A stretch of DNA of 42,762 nt, taken from Treponema sp. UBA3862. Its GTDB lineage: Bacteria > Spirochaetota > Spirochaetia > Treponematales > Treponemataceae. Under the pieces are notes generated by a model. It ran no database searches. It saw nothing but the letters and a program-made list of their open reading frames with translations, and was not told where the DNA came from. The translations under genes were made by a program, and so were the position numbers. Shown here piece by piece: positions 16,280 to 23,228 of this stretch. The stretch's first letter is position 1. Every line of letters starts with the position of its first letter. Location: assembly GCA_002392405.1 (NCBI GenBank), contig DGGY01000010.1:1-42762 (forward strand), read 5' to 3'.

Positions 16280-16843
16280 TTATCCTTCCCTGCACCACAT
16301 CGCACAGTAGGCCTGGGTACGTCCCGCGAAAGGCTCTTTTGCAAGAAGTTCCTTTACTTCCTGTTTTGTGTACCAGCGCGCTTCAATTTCTTCAAACTCA
16401 GAGTCACTCGGCTTAATTTCACCGGATGCAACACCAGTAATCACGATATTTTTCTCGTTTGAAAAGCCTACGGCAGAATAACTTGAAGGCCAGATTTCAT
16501 CAATGTGGATAAGCGTAAGTCCCGTCTCTTCCCTCAATTCACGGACAGAAGCGATTGCAACATTTTCTCCCGGGTCAATTAATCCTGCTGGAAAGTTAAA
16601 AACCCACTCCCCCACAGCCATGCGGTATTCCCTGCTTAAAAGAATTTTCTGACGGCTCTCATCATGCATAATCATTATAACGGCATCAATTTTTGAATCA
16701 TGGAGTTTTTCAAGTGAATCAATTTCTTTGGAGCGGCTTATAATCTCATAGGTTTTAGGTTTACCCGAAACAGTTTCGTATTCTATATTGTAGCGGGTAA
16801 TAAACTTTCCTTCCTGAATTTTTTTTATTGATTTGAATTTCAT
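16280..16843 (-). CDS. NUDIX hydrolase, ADP-ribose pyrophosphatase-like
   Basis: A perfect Nudix box is present: GLIDPGENVAIASVRELREE followed by TGL (~residues 93-115), matching G-x5-E-x7-REUxEExGU. NFPAGLID before it and the EIWPSSYSAVGFSNEK segment after it are typical of ADP-ribose/nucleoside-diphosphate-sugar pyrophosphatases. The N-terminal beta domain (KKIQEGKFITRYNIEYET) also fits that subgroup. 187 residues is normal. It lies 22 bases after the nitrilase-like gene and directly before the GHKL kinase, so a housecleaning enzyme is embedded in a signalling operon. The substrate cannot be fixed from sequence. Confidence 0.88.
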   Translation of the reverse strand: MKFKSIKKIQEGKFITRYNIEYETVSGKPKTYEIISRSKEIDSLEKLHDSKIDAVIMIMHDESRQKILLSREYRMAVGEWVFNFPAGLIDPGENVAIASVRELREETGLTLIHIDEIWPSSYSAVGFSNEKNIVITGVASGEIKPSDSEFEEIEARWYTKQEVKELLAKEPFAGRTQAYCAMWCREG

Positions 16844-16865
16844 CCGTTATCCTTCGTGTCTTTTT

Positions 16866-18248
16866 TCAGACTCCGCTGATTGTTTCATAATATATGCAGT
16901 CGTGGGAACATTTTCCTGAAAACATTCCGTTACACACATTCATTTTACAAAGCATCTGGGCTTCGTCATCGTTGCGGCTGATTCGCTTTCTTACATAACC
17001 GATATTTTCAAAATTAGATTCTTTTCCTTTTTCGAAGGCTGAACAGGTATTAATCCATACAACATTGCAGTCGTCATGTGCACAAAGGTCAAAAGACTGA
17101 CGGAAATCGTAGGAACCTGTTGAAAAAGAAGGAACAATTATTAAAGTCAGCTTAAAACAGCGCATAAGCTGCTCCATGTATTTTGTAGTAAGAAAGTCCT
17201 TACAGATTAAAATTGCAATACGGCCGATGCCCTCAAAATGAAAAATATTTACGACCTGACTTGCAAAGATTCCTTCAAGGTAGCCTGAACCGTTCTGTTC
17301 AATTCGGAAAGGATTCTGTTTGCTCTGACGGCAGATAACATTTCCGTATTTATCAAGAATCGTTACAATGTTGCTTTTTTTATGCCAGTAAGATGGCAGA
17401 ATTATCATTGAGGGCACGTTCTCTTTTTCAGCTGGTGGAAGCGCTTTTATTTTTGAAGAAATAAACTCTTCAGTATGCGGATTTCCAAGCATCTCAGGAA
17501 AAACAATGATATCAGCTTTTTTTGAGCAGGCATCAAGAATTTTCTGCCAGATAAGATTATTTTCTGTTTCAAAATCAGAATTTTTATATTCAATACAAAA
17601 ATACTGGACTTTTCCTTCACTGTACGGAATGACATCAAAACTTCTTTCAGAACGAAGCGGAGTTGCGGCAATTTTTAAACTGCGTCGTGTAGAAAAATCA
17701 GGAAAAAGATTTTTACTTAAGAAAAAATGGCGGTCAATCAGTACACCGAGGATAGAATTATCCATCAGGAGCATGTTAAAAAGAAAGTTATCCATGCGGT
17801 TGTAACTGTGAGAAAGCCTGTGTTTTCTTTCCCAGACGCACGAACAGCGCGGCAAAAGCCCGATTCCGGAAGTTTCCCTGTTTGTATTAAGAACTACTGT
17901 AAAATCATCTTTCTGGGCATCGGCAATTTTCTGCTGAAGCAGATTTGAAAGGGATTCATCTAAAATCTGAATAAGGCCTAAAACCGCATAATAGTCACTG
18001 CTCTTTTTTAAGGCAGCAAGAAGAGTTTGAAGTGAAATAAAAAATCCGTCAGTGAGGTCTGTTTCTTTTAAAGTATGAATGCAAAACAAATCTGAATCTT
18101 CAAACAGAGAAGGAAGATTCTGATGGATTATTGAATTGATTCTGTATTTTTCTTCTTCAGAAACACAGCTGTACTTTACAAAAAAATCTTCAGTACAGGA
18201 TGAAATTACAAGAGAACAGCTTTCTGCTATTATGTTGTAAATATTCAT
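16866..18248 (-). CDS. Nitrilase-superfamily (carbon-nitrogen hydrolase) protein with extra N-terminal domain and Cys-rich tail
   Basis: The C-terminal ~270 residues carry the nitrilase core: catalytic Glu252 in ADIIVFPEM, a likely catalytic Lys310 in VICRQSK, and Cys349 in IAILICKDF. The order Glu-Lys-Cys and the distances fit a C-N hydrolase, although the usual ICYD is ICKD here. Residues 1-~190 form a separate alpha-helical domain that I do not recognise. The tail has Cys434, Cys439, Cys447 and Cys451, which could bind a metal. No Shine-Dalgarno is obvious; the start lies three bases after the aminotransferase stop, so translation is probably coupled. The substrate (amide, nitrile or carbamoyl) is unknown. 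Confidence 0.7.
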   Translation of the reverse strand: MNIYNIIAESCSLVISSCTEDFFVKYSCVSEEEKYRINSIIHQNLPSLFEDSDLFCIHTLKETDLTDGFFISLQTLLAALKKSSDYYAVLGLIQILDESLSNLLQQKIADAQKDDFTVVLNTNRETSGIGLLPRCSCVWERKHRLSHSYNRMDNFLFNMLLMDNSILGVLIDRHFFLSKNLFPDFSTRRSLKIAATPLRSERSFDVIPYSEGKVQYFCIEYKNSDFETENNLIWQKILDACSKKADIIVFPEMLGNPHTEEFISSKIKALPPAEKENVPSMIILPSYWHKKSNIVTILDKYGNVICRQSKQNPFRIEQNGSGYLEGIFASQVVNIFHFEGIGRIAILICKDFLTTKYMEQLMRCFKLTLIIVPSFSTGSYDFRQSFDLCAHDDCNVVWINTCSAFEKGKESNFENIGYVRKRISRNDDEAQMLCKMNVCNGMFSGKCSHDCIYYETISGV

Positions 18249-18251
18249 GAT

Positions 18252-19478
18252 TTATTTTTTTAAAATCTTTTCTAAAGCCTTTACCAGATGAGTATTTTCG
18301 TCGTGATTTTTGATTGAAACACGATACCAGCTTGAATCCATTCCATAAAAGTCTGAACATCCGCGGATTACTATTTTGTGCAGGGCAAGAGCCTGGCACA
18401 AAGGTGCATTGAACGGATTTGGTGTATGAAGTTCCTCGTTTACAAGGGACTGTTTTTTAGGACCGTTATGCCCTTTTTTATCTTTATTGTGTTCTCCAGA
18501 AGAGGCATAGGCTGCAGCTTTATTCTGAAGTTCTTCATTTAACTGAACTAAAATATAATTTCCTTCCCCGCTTAAAACCTTTGCTCCGGTAGAAACAAAA
18601 AACTCAGAAAGATATTTTCTCTCGTCTTTTACGAGCTTAATCATCTGACGGCGCCAGCTGTCGCTTTCAATTTCTGCCCTGATTACTGCAGTTCCCGTGA
18701 CCTGTGCATCAGTTGAAATAGTCCACGGCCTCATTGCATTAACAAGCGGATTATAAACATCACTTGAAAAACAAAGGGCATAGCCTAAACGCAGGCCTGC
18801 CATGCCGTAAAACTTGGTAAATGCGTTGAGAATAATTAAATGAGGAAATTCATCACTGCGTGCAATAAGGGTGCGTACGTTTTCCTCAGCTTTTTCAGAA
18901 AACTGACAGAAACACGAATCCAGAACTAATACAGTATTTGATTTTTCACAGAGCTGGGCGATTTTAACAATCATCTCAAACGGCATTACGTTTCCCGCAG
19001 GATTTGAAGGACTTGCCATGAACATCAGCGGAACACCGCCTGAAAGGATTTTTTCAAGACGGGCTAAATCATTTTCAGTGAATTTAAAATCATTTTTTTC
19101 TTCAAGCGTAAGATGAAGGATTTTTTCGTCACTACAGGCCATTAAAAGTGCATTTTCATATTCTGAAAAAGCAGGCTCTACAATAAGGTTAAAAGCAGTT
19201 CCCTGAACGTTTTTCCCAAAAACCATGGAGATAAGCTGCGTAATGTCAGCAGCACCGGAGCCGCAGAGAACAGGTCCCTTGAATTTCCAGTATTTAGAAA
19301 GGGCTTCCTTGAGTTCCGTACAATTAGGGTCAGGATAGGCTGCAAGGATTCCCGGATCAAGCGAAAGTGCAAGAAGAGCCCTTGAAGCTGCTTTATGAAC
19401 GCCCAGAGGACTTGTATTTGCAGAAAAGTCCAGATAGTCATTTAATCTTCTTGAATTAGTTCCACCATGAAAAAACAT
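18252..19478 (-). CDS. PLP-dependent aminotransferase, CobD/HisC-like
   Basis: Fold type I PLP enzyme. Visible: HGGTN near the start and LDFSANTSPLG (CobD-type N terminus), AYPDPNCTELKEAL, GSGAADITQLI, SPSNPAGNVMP, Asp187 in LVLDSCF, and the PLP lysine Lys222 in NAFTKFYGMAGLRLGYAL. This pattern is closest to threonine-phosphate decarboxylase (CobD) and histidinol-phosphate aminotransferase. No cobalamin or histidine genes are nearby, so the pathway is open. A hydrophilic insert at ~328-355 (SSGEHNKDKKGHNGPKK) is unusual. First gene of the operon that leads to the partner-switching module; the ATG is about six bases from a TATAAT box. Confidence 0.8.
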   Translation of the reverse strand: MFFHGGTNSRRLNDYLDFSANTSPLGVHKAASRALLALSLDPGILAAYPDPNCTELKEALSKYWKFKGPVLCGSGAADITQLISMVFGKNVQGTAFNLIVEPAFSEYENALLMACSDEKILHLTLEEKNDFKFTENDLARLEKILSGGVPLMFMASPSNPAGNVMPFEMIVKIAQLCEKSNTVLVLDSCFCQFSEKAEENVRTLIARSDEFPHLIILNAFTKFYGMAGLRLGYALCFSSDVYNPLVNAMRPWTISTDAQVTGTAVIRAEIESDSWRRQMIKLVKDERKYLSEFFVSTGAKVLSGEGNYILVQLNEELQNKAAAYASSGEHNKDKKGHNGPKKQSLVNEELHTPNPFNAPLCQALALHKIVIRGCSDFYGMDSSWYRVSIKNHDENTHLVKALEKILKK

Positions 19479-19484
19479 ATTCTA

Positions 19485-19513
19485 ATTATAACACCTTTTA
19501 CCACTGATAAAAA
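19485..19513 (-). promoter_or_regulatory. Promoter of the aminotransferase-to-STAS operon (leaderless type)
   Basis: Minus strand: weak -35 TTTTTA (19508-19513), 17 bases, perfect -10 TATAAT (19485-19490). Only six bases separate the -10 box from the ATG at 19478, so transcription would start at or very near the start codon. Confidence 0.55.
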
Positions 19514-19564
19514 GGGATTTTAACGACCTCAAAAAACACTAAATTGCAATTAAATGTTTTTTTT

Positions 19565-19699
19565 GATATGGTTGTTGATATTTTCAGATGTTACGTTTGA
19601 GATGACCGGCCAGGCATTTACAAGTATATCAATGAAGTACAGAAGGCTTTTTGCCTTCAATTCACAAAACGCCCGCACTAGCGGGAACAGGAGACACAA
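19565..19699 (+). promoter_or_regulatory. Structured 5' leader of the EIIC-like gene
   Basis: The ~220-base gap before the EIIC gene ends in two hairpins: GAAGGC-TTTTT-GCCTTC (19642-19658) and CCCGC-ACTA-GCGGG (19672-19685), followed by AGGAGA and the ATG. A possible promoter is TTGCAA, 17 bases, TATGGT near 19542-19570. GATAT near 19565 could pair with ATATC near 19626. No known riboswitch class was recognised. Confidence 0.4.
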
Positions 19700-20767
19700 A
19701 TGAATAAGTACGTCAAAAGATATCTTATTGATGCCTTAGGCGGAATGGCGCAGGGATTGTTCGCTTCACTTTTAACAGGAACAATCGTAAAAACACTCGG
19801 TCAGCAGCTTTTAAAGCTTGGAAGCAATGTTTTCTTTCAGTTTTTAGTTGATGCAGGAAACTTTGCAACTGACGCGCATGTTGTAGGTGCTGCAATGGCA
19901 GTAGGAATCGGTTTTGCAATGCAGGTTCCTGCCCTTGTTTTATTCACTCTCGCAGCAGCAGGTTCTGCGGCAAACGTTACAGGCGGTGCCGGCGGTCCGC
20001 TGGCAGTTTTGTTCATTGCAATTGCGAGTGCTGAAGCAGGCTGTCTTGTAAGCAAAAAGACTAAAGTTGATATCATCGTAACACCGCTTGTTACACTTCT
20101 TACTGCTGCCCTTCTTACAGTTTTAACAGCAAAGTATATCGGTAAAGCAGCAAGTGCCTTTGGAAACATTATTGTATGGGCTACTACTCTCCGTCCTTTC
20201 ATCATGGGAATTATAATTTCACTTCTGGTTGGAATTCTCCTCACACTTCCGGTTTCTTCTGCAGCCATCTGCGCAGCCCTCGGTCTTACAGGACTTGCAG
20301 GTGGAGCAGCAGTTGCAGGCTGCTGTGCACAGATGATTGGTTTTGCAGTAATGAGTTTCCCGGAAAACCGCGTTTCAGGACTTTTAAGTCAGGGACTTGG
20401 AACTTCAATGCTTCAGATGCCTAACATAATCAAAAATCCAAAAATCTGGATTCCGCCATGCCTTACATCAATCATTACAGGACCGCTTGCAACCTGTCTT
20501 TTTAAACTTGAAATGAACGGAGCTTCAGTAAGTTCAGGAATGGGAACCTGCGGTCTTGTAGGACAGATTGGAGTTATTTCAGGCTGGTACAATCCTTCAG
20601 AAGCAGCCCTTGCACATGGAGCAGCTGCAGTTAATCCCGGAGCCTTTGACTGGCTTGGCCTTATTTTAATCTGTTTTGTTCTTCCAGCCCTCCTTACATG
20701 GAGCTTCGGACTGTTATTCAGAAAAACAGGATGGATAAAAGAAGGAGACCTTGCACTTTCAGACTAG
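19700..20767 (+). CDS. PTS EIIC-like membrane transporter (PTS_EIIC_2 type), orphan
   Basis: A 355-residue integral membrane protein with about nine to ten Gly/Ala-rich hydrophobic segments. The N terminus (YLIDALGGMAQGLFASLLTGTIV), the middle NVTGGAGGPLAVLFIAIASAE and the C-terminal GPLATCLFKLEMNGASVSSGMGTCGLVGQIG are typical of the EIIC-type 2 transporter family annotated as PTS sugar transporter subunit IIC. There is no EIIA or EIIB domain or neighbour, and no EI/HPr in the window, so phosphotransfer-coupled sugar transport is not established. AGGAGA precedes the ATG. The MBL-fold gene follows 15 bases later and is probably co-transcribed. Confidence 0.8.
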   Translation: MNKYVKRYLIDALGGMAQGLFASLLTGTIVKTLGQQLLKLGSNVFFQFLVDAGNFATDAHVVGAAMAVGIGFAMQVPALVLFTLAAAGSAANVTGGAGGPLAVLFIAIASAEAGCLVSKKTKVDIIVTPLVTLLTAALLTVLTAKYIGKAASAFGNIIVWATTLRPFIMGIIISLLVGILLTLPVSSAAICAALGLTGLAGGAAVAGCCAQMIGFAVMSFPENRVSGLLSQGLGTSMLQMPNIIKNPKIWIPPCLTSIITGPLATCLFKLEMNGASVSSGMGTCGLVGQIGVISGWYNPSEAALAHGAAAVNPGAFDWLGLILICFVLPALLTWSFGLLFRKTGWIKEGDLALSD

Positions 20768-20782
20768 TCTTATGAAATAAAA

Positions 20783-21733
20783 GTGCACAAAAGAATGACT
20801 ATGCTTTCAGACCGGTTAATCAAACTGACACAAAACATCTTCTGTCTTAAGGGCCCGACAAATACCGGAGTCATAAGTCTTCCCAAGAAAGACGGCTCAA
20901 GTCATATTTATTTAATTGACTCAGGCAACGATGATGCTCAGGCCCTCACAATTTTTGAATACATAACTCATTCTTTTGAAAAACCTGTATTAAAGGCAGT
21001 AATCAATACACATTCCCATGCAGACCACTGCGGCGGGAACTCTTTTCTTAAAGAAAAAACTTCCTGCCAGCTCTGGGCCAGCACGGGAGAAGCGGCAATA
21101 ATGGACTGTCCTGTAATTGAAGCAGGCCTCATCTGGGGAGGAATGCCTGTCCAGGAGATGAACACTCCGTATTTCGTTGCAAAGCCATGCAGCATAGATA
21201 AAACTTTTAAAAACGATGAATCCTTTATCCTTGAAAATACAATCGAAGTCCAGGCAGTAAGCTTAAAAGGCCATTACATTGACCAGACGGGCTTTCTTGT
21301 AACTGACACTGACGGTAAAAAAGTTTTTTTTGCAGGTGATGCCTTAAGCGGAAGAAACGTTATAAAAAAATACTGGATTCAGTATCTTTTTGATGAAGAG
21401 CTGTCTAAACAGAGTCTTAAAATAATTTCAGGAATTAAGGCAGATTTCTATGTTCCAGGGCACGGAGATTATGTTTCTGAAATTGAAGGTCTGGTTGAAT
21501 TAAATCAGCTCGCCCTTCTTGAAACAGAAAACCTGATTCTGGATGAATTAAAAGAACCCAAAACGCTTGAGCAGCTTTTAAAAAACACAGCAGACAGAAA
21601 CGAAATCAAAATGCACTTAACGCAGTATTCGCTTATCGGCTGCACACTGCGCTCATACTTAAGTGCACTGTGCAACGCAGGTAAAATCCGGTACGAAATT
21701 AAAGACAATATAATGTACTGGTCTGCCATCTGA
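20783..21733 (+). CDS. Metallo-beta-lactamase-fold hydrolase with C-terminal winged helix-like region
   Basis: The metal-binding motif THSHADH is at residues 76-82 (counting from the GTG at 20783), with the further ligands in FAGDAL (~190) and PGHGDY (~230). The glyoxalase II/RNase-like MBL fold covers ~15-235. The last ~80 residues (LDELKEPKTLEQLLKN ... LSALCNAGKIRYEIKDNIMYW) look like the helical, winged-helix-like end seen in many MBL-fold hydrolases. The substrate is unknown. Start uncertain: GTG 20783, ATG 20795 or ATG 20801; none has a strong Shine-Dalgarno, so coupling to the EIIC gene is likely. It converges on deoC with two bases between the stop codons. Confidence 0.82.
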   Translation: MHKRMTMLSDRLIKLTQNIFCLKGPTNTGVISLPKKDGSSHIYLIDSGNDDAQALTIFEYITHSFEKPVLKAVINTHSHADHCGGNSFLKEKTSCQLWASTGEAAIMDCPVIEAGLIWGGMPVQEMNTPYFVAKPCSIDKTFKNDESFILENTIEVQAVSLKGHYIDQTGFLVTDTDGKKVFFAGDALSGRNVIKKYWIQYLFDEELSKQSLKIISGIKADFYVPGHGDYVSEIEGLVELNQLALLETENLILDELKEPKTLEQLLKNTADRNEIKMHLTQYSLIGCTLRSYLSALCNAGKIRYEIKDNIMYWSAI

Positions 21734-21735
21734 TT

Positions 21736-22410
21736 TTATTCACTGACTATTTTTACTCCCGCAGAGCAGCCTAATCGGTCTGCCCCTGCATTAACCATCG
21801 AAAGCGCTTCTTCAAAACTGTGAATACCGCCGCTAGCCTTCACTCCCATGTCTTTTCCGACGGTTTTACGCATAAGTTCAACGGCATGAACTGTTGCACC
21901 GCCAGTTCCAAAACCTGTAGAAGTTTTTACAAAATCAGCTCCAGCCTCTTTTGCAAGTTCAGAGACTTTTACGATTTCTTCATCATTTAAGTAACAGGTT
22001 TCTAAAATAACCTTTACGATAATCTTTGCACCTTTATCAGTTTCAACATCATCGCAGGCACAGCGTACGGCATAAATCTCTTCATATACTACATCCCAGT
22101 CCTTATCCTTTACGGCACCGAGATTTACAACCATGTCAACTTCATCAGCCCCTTCAGATACGCACATAGCAGCCTGACTTGCCTTGTCGTCTGCAGAATT
22201 TGCTCCAAGAGGAAAACCGATAACTGTACAGACCTTTACAGAAGAGCCGTTCAGTAAATCTGCTGCAAGCGGAACATAGTACGGATTAACACAGCAGCTT
22301 GCAAAACCGTATTTTACAGCCTCGCTGCAGAGTTTTTTAATATCTTCTTTTCCTGCGCAGGCAGAAAGCTGTGTATGGTCAATCATTTTTGCAATTTCAT
22401 TTTTTGTCAT
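21736..22410 (-). CDS. deoC: Deoxyribose-phosphate aldolase
   Basis: Cleaves 2-deoxyribose-5-phosphate to glyceraldehyde-3-phosphate and acetaldehyde in deoxynucleoside catabolism. TIM-barrel motifs: MIDHTQLSA, ASCCVNPYYV, VCTVIGFPLGAN, the general base region ADEVDMVVNLGA, KVILETCYL, and the Schiff-base lysine in DFVKTSTGF. About 224 residues from the ATG at 22410, which has AAGGGGA five bases upstream; the longer frame to 22452 adds a non-homologous leader. No other deo genes are adjacent. An inverted repeat lies in the shared upstream region with the ferredoxin gene. Confidence 0.96.
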   Translation of the reverse strand: MTKNEIAKMIDHTQLSACAGKEDIKKLCSEAVKYGFASCCVNPYYVPLAADLLNGSSVKVCTVIGFPLGANSADDKASQAAMCVSEGADEVDMVVNLGAVKDKDWDVVYEEIYAVRCACDDVETDKGAKIIVKVILETCYLNDEEIVKVSELAKEAGADFVKTSTGFGTGGATVHAVELMRKTVGKDMGVKASGGIHSFEEALSMVNAGADRLGCSAGVKIVSE

Positions 22411-22458
22411 AAAAATCCCCTTAACAATATTCTTCAAAAACCAAAATATCACATTAAC

Positions 22459-22496
22459 GGCAAATTAGCATAGGCTAAATCGTACGTGATTTTGCC
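22459..22496. repeat. Nested inverted repeats between deoC and the ferredoxin gene
   Basis: Outer arms GGCAAA (22459-22464) and TTTGCC (22491-22496) enclose TTAGC-ATAG-GCTAA (22465-22478) and the palindrome CGTACG (22481-22486). T-rich DNA follows on the plus side. It could be an operator for the divergent genes or an attenuator-like hairpin ahead of the ferredoxin. Confidence 0.5.
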
Positions 22497-22504
22497 TTTT
22501 TTTC

Positions 22505-22533
22505 TTGTTCTGATGAATTTTCTGTGCTAAATT
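22505..22533 (+). promoter_or_regulatory. Possible promoter of the ferredoxin gene
   Basis: TTGTTC (22505-22510), 17 bases, TAAATT (22528-22533), with a TATAAA two bases later as an alternative -10. The leader would be ~22 bases and holds AGAGG before the ATG at 22563. Confidence 0.4.
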
Positions 22534-22562
22534 ATAAACACAAACTTTTTAAGAGGTACACT

Positions 22563-22736
22563 ATGGCTTATAAAATTGACCCTAATTCATGCGTAAACTG
22601 TGGTACATGCGAACCAGACTGTCCTGTTGGAGCTATCAGCGAAAACAACGGTCACCGTGAAATTGACGCTTCAAAATGTGTAGCATGCGGTACATGCGCA
22701 AGCGAATGTCCGGCAACTGCTATTTCTGAAGAATAG
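22563..22736 (+). CDS. 2[4Fe-4S] ferredoxin
   Basis: A 57-residue clostridial-type ferredoxin. Two CxxCxxCxxxCP motifs are present (CVNCGTCEPDCP near residue 10 and CVACGTCASECP near residue 39), each binding one 4Fe-4S cluster with the last Cys of the other. It serves as a low-potential electron carrier for anaerobic redox enzymes such as pyruvate:ferredoxin oxidoreductase. The ATG at 22563 has AGAGG upstream; the frame extends to 22524, but that start lacks a site and adds a foreign N terminus. It is monocistronic, ended by the terminator at 22756. Confidence 0.96.
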   Translation: MAYKIDPNSCVNCGTCEPDCPVGAISENNGHREIDASKCVACGTCASECPATAISEE

Positions 22737-22755
22737 TCTGTTTTATCTTTATGGG

Positions 22756-22792
22756 AATCTGCAGGATTAAAGGTCTTGCAGATTTTTTTTTG
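22756..22792 (+). terminator. Intrinsic terminator of the ferredoxin gene, overlapping the next promoter
   Basis: Stem AATCTGCA (22756-22763) with TGCAGATT (22777-22784), extended by three weaker pairs, followed by a run of T. The right arm contains TTGCAG, which also works as the -35 box of the following gene. Confidence 0.8.
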
Positions 22793-22804
22793 CACCTTTA
22801 TAGT
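22776..22804 (+). promoter_or_regulatory. Promoter of the small membrane protein and M23 peptidase genes
   Basis: TTGCAG (22776-22781), 17 bases, TATAGT (22799-22804). The ATG at 22815 is ten bases past the -10 box with no Shine-Dalgarno, so the mRNA would be nearly leaderless. The -35 and spacer are the 3' arm and T-run of the preceding terminator. Confidence 0.5.
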
Positions 22805-22814
22805 TATATTCATC

Positions 22815-23228
22815 ATGTTAAAGCAGATTTTACAGGGCTATAAATCAATACTTTCCTCAGTTTTTAAGATTCTTTTTCTCCTGCTCTTATGTACTTTAAC
22901 CGGGGCAGTTTTTGTTCTGCCACTCTGGTATTTTGCTTCAAACCTTCCTGAAACCTACACTTTCTTTATTTCAGCCATTACAGCTGCCGTCTTAATTTTT
23001 TTAACGGTAAAAAAAATCAAAAAGACAGGAATAAGGCCGGCCCTGTTTTTATTTTTAAAATTACTGACAATAGCCGGCGCCCTTGCATTAAGCGTATATT
23101 TAATTCTTTCAGGTAAAAGGTTTTTAACTTTTGCTGTAATTCTTGCAGCCCTTTTTATCTGGGGACTCATCTCTTTTGTATTAAAAAACGGACAGTCAAA
23201 ACAGGAAGAAAGTTTTAGTGAAGAATAA
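22815..23228 (+). CDS. Small integral membrane protein, unknown function
   Basis: About 137 residues with four hydrophobic segments: ILFLLLLCTLTGAVFVLPLW, YTFFISAITAAVLIFLTV, ALFLFLKLLTIAGALALSVY and FLTFAVILAALFIWGLI. Basic loops (KKIKKTGIR) suggest cytoplasmic sides between pairs. The C terminus is hydrophilic (NGQSKQEESFSEE). No family recognised. The gene overlaps the M23 endopeptidase start by 11 bases, so the two are translated together and may work at the same envelope site. I chose the ATG at 22815; the frame continues upstream to 22776, but that would start inside the terminator. Confidence 0.7.
   Translation: MLKQILQGYKSILSSVFKILFLLLLCTLTGAVFVLPLWYFASNLPETYTFFISAITAAVLIFLTVKKIKKTGIRPALFLFLKLLTIAGALALSVYLILSGKRFLTFAVILAALFIWGLISFVLKNGQSKQEESFSEE

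Noticed and set aside
19565..19699. Known riboswitch upstream of the EIIC gene
   Set aside because: No consensus core of a class that I know could be matched; it is kept only as a structured leader.
19837..20424. Antisense and alternative frames within the EIIC gene
   Set aside because: The EIIC frame has clear membrane-protein composition and an AGGAGA site; the others have neither.
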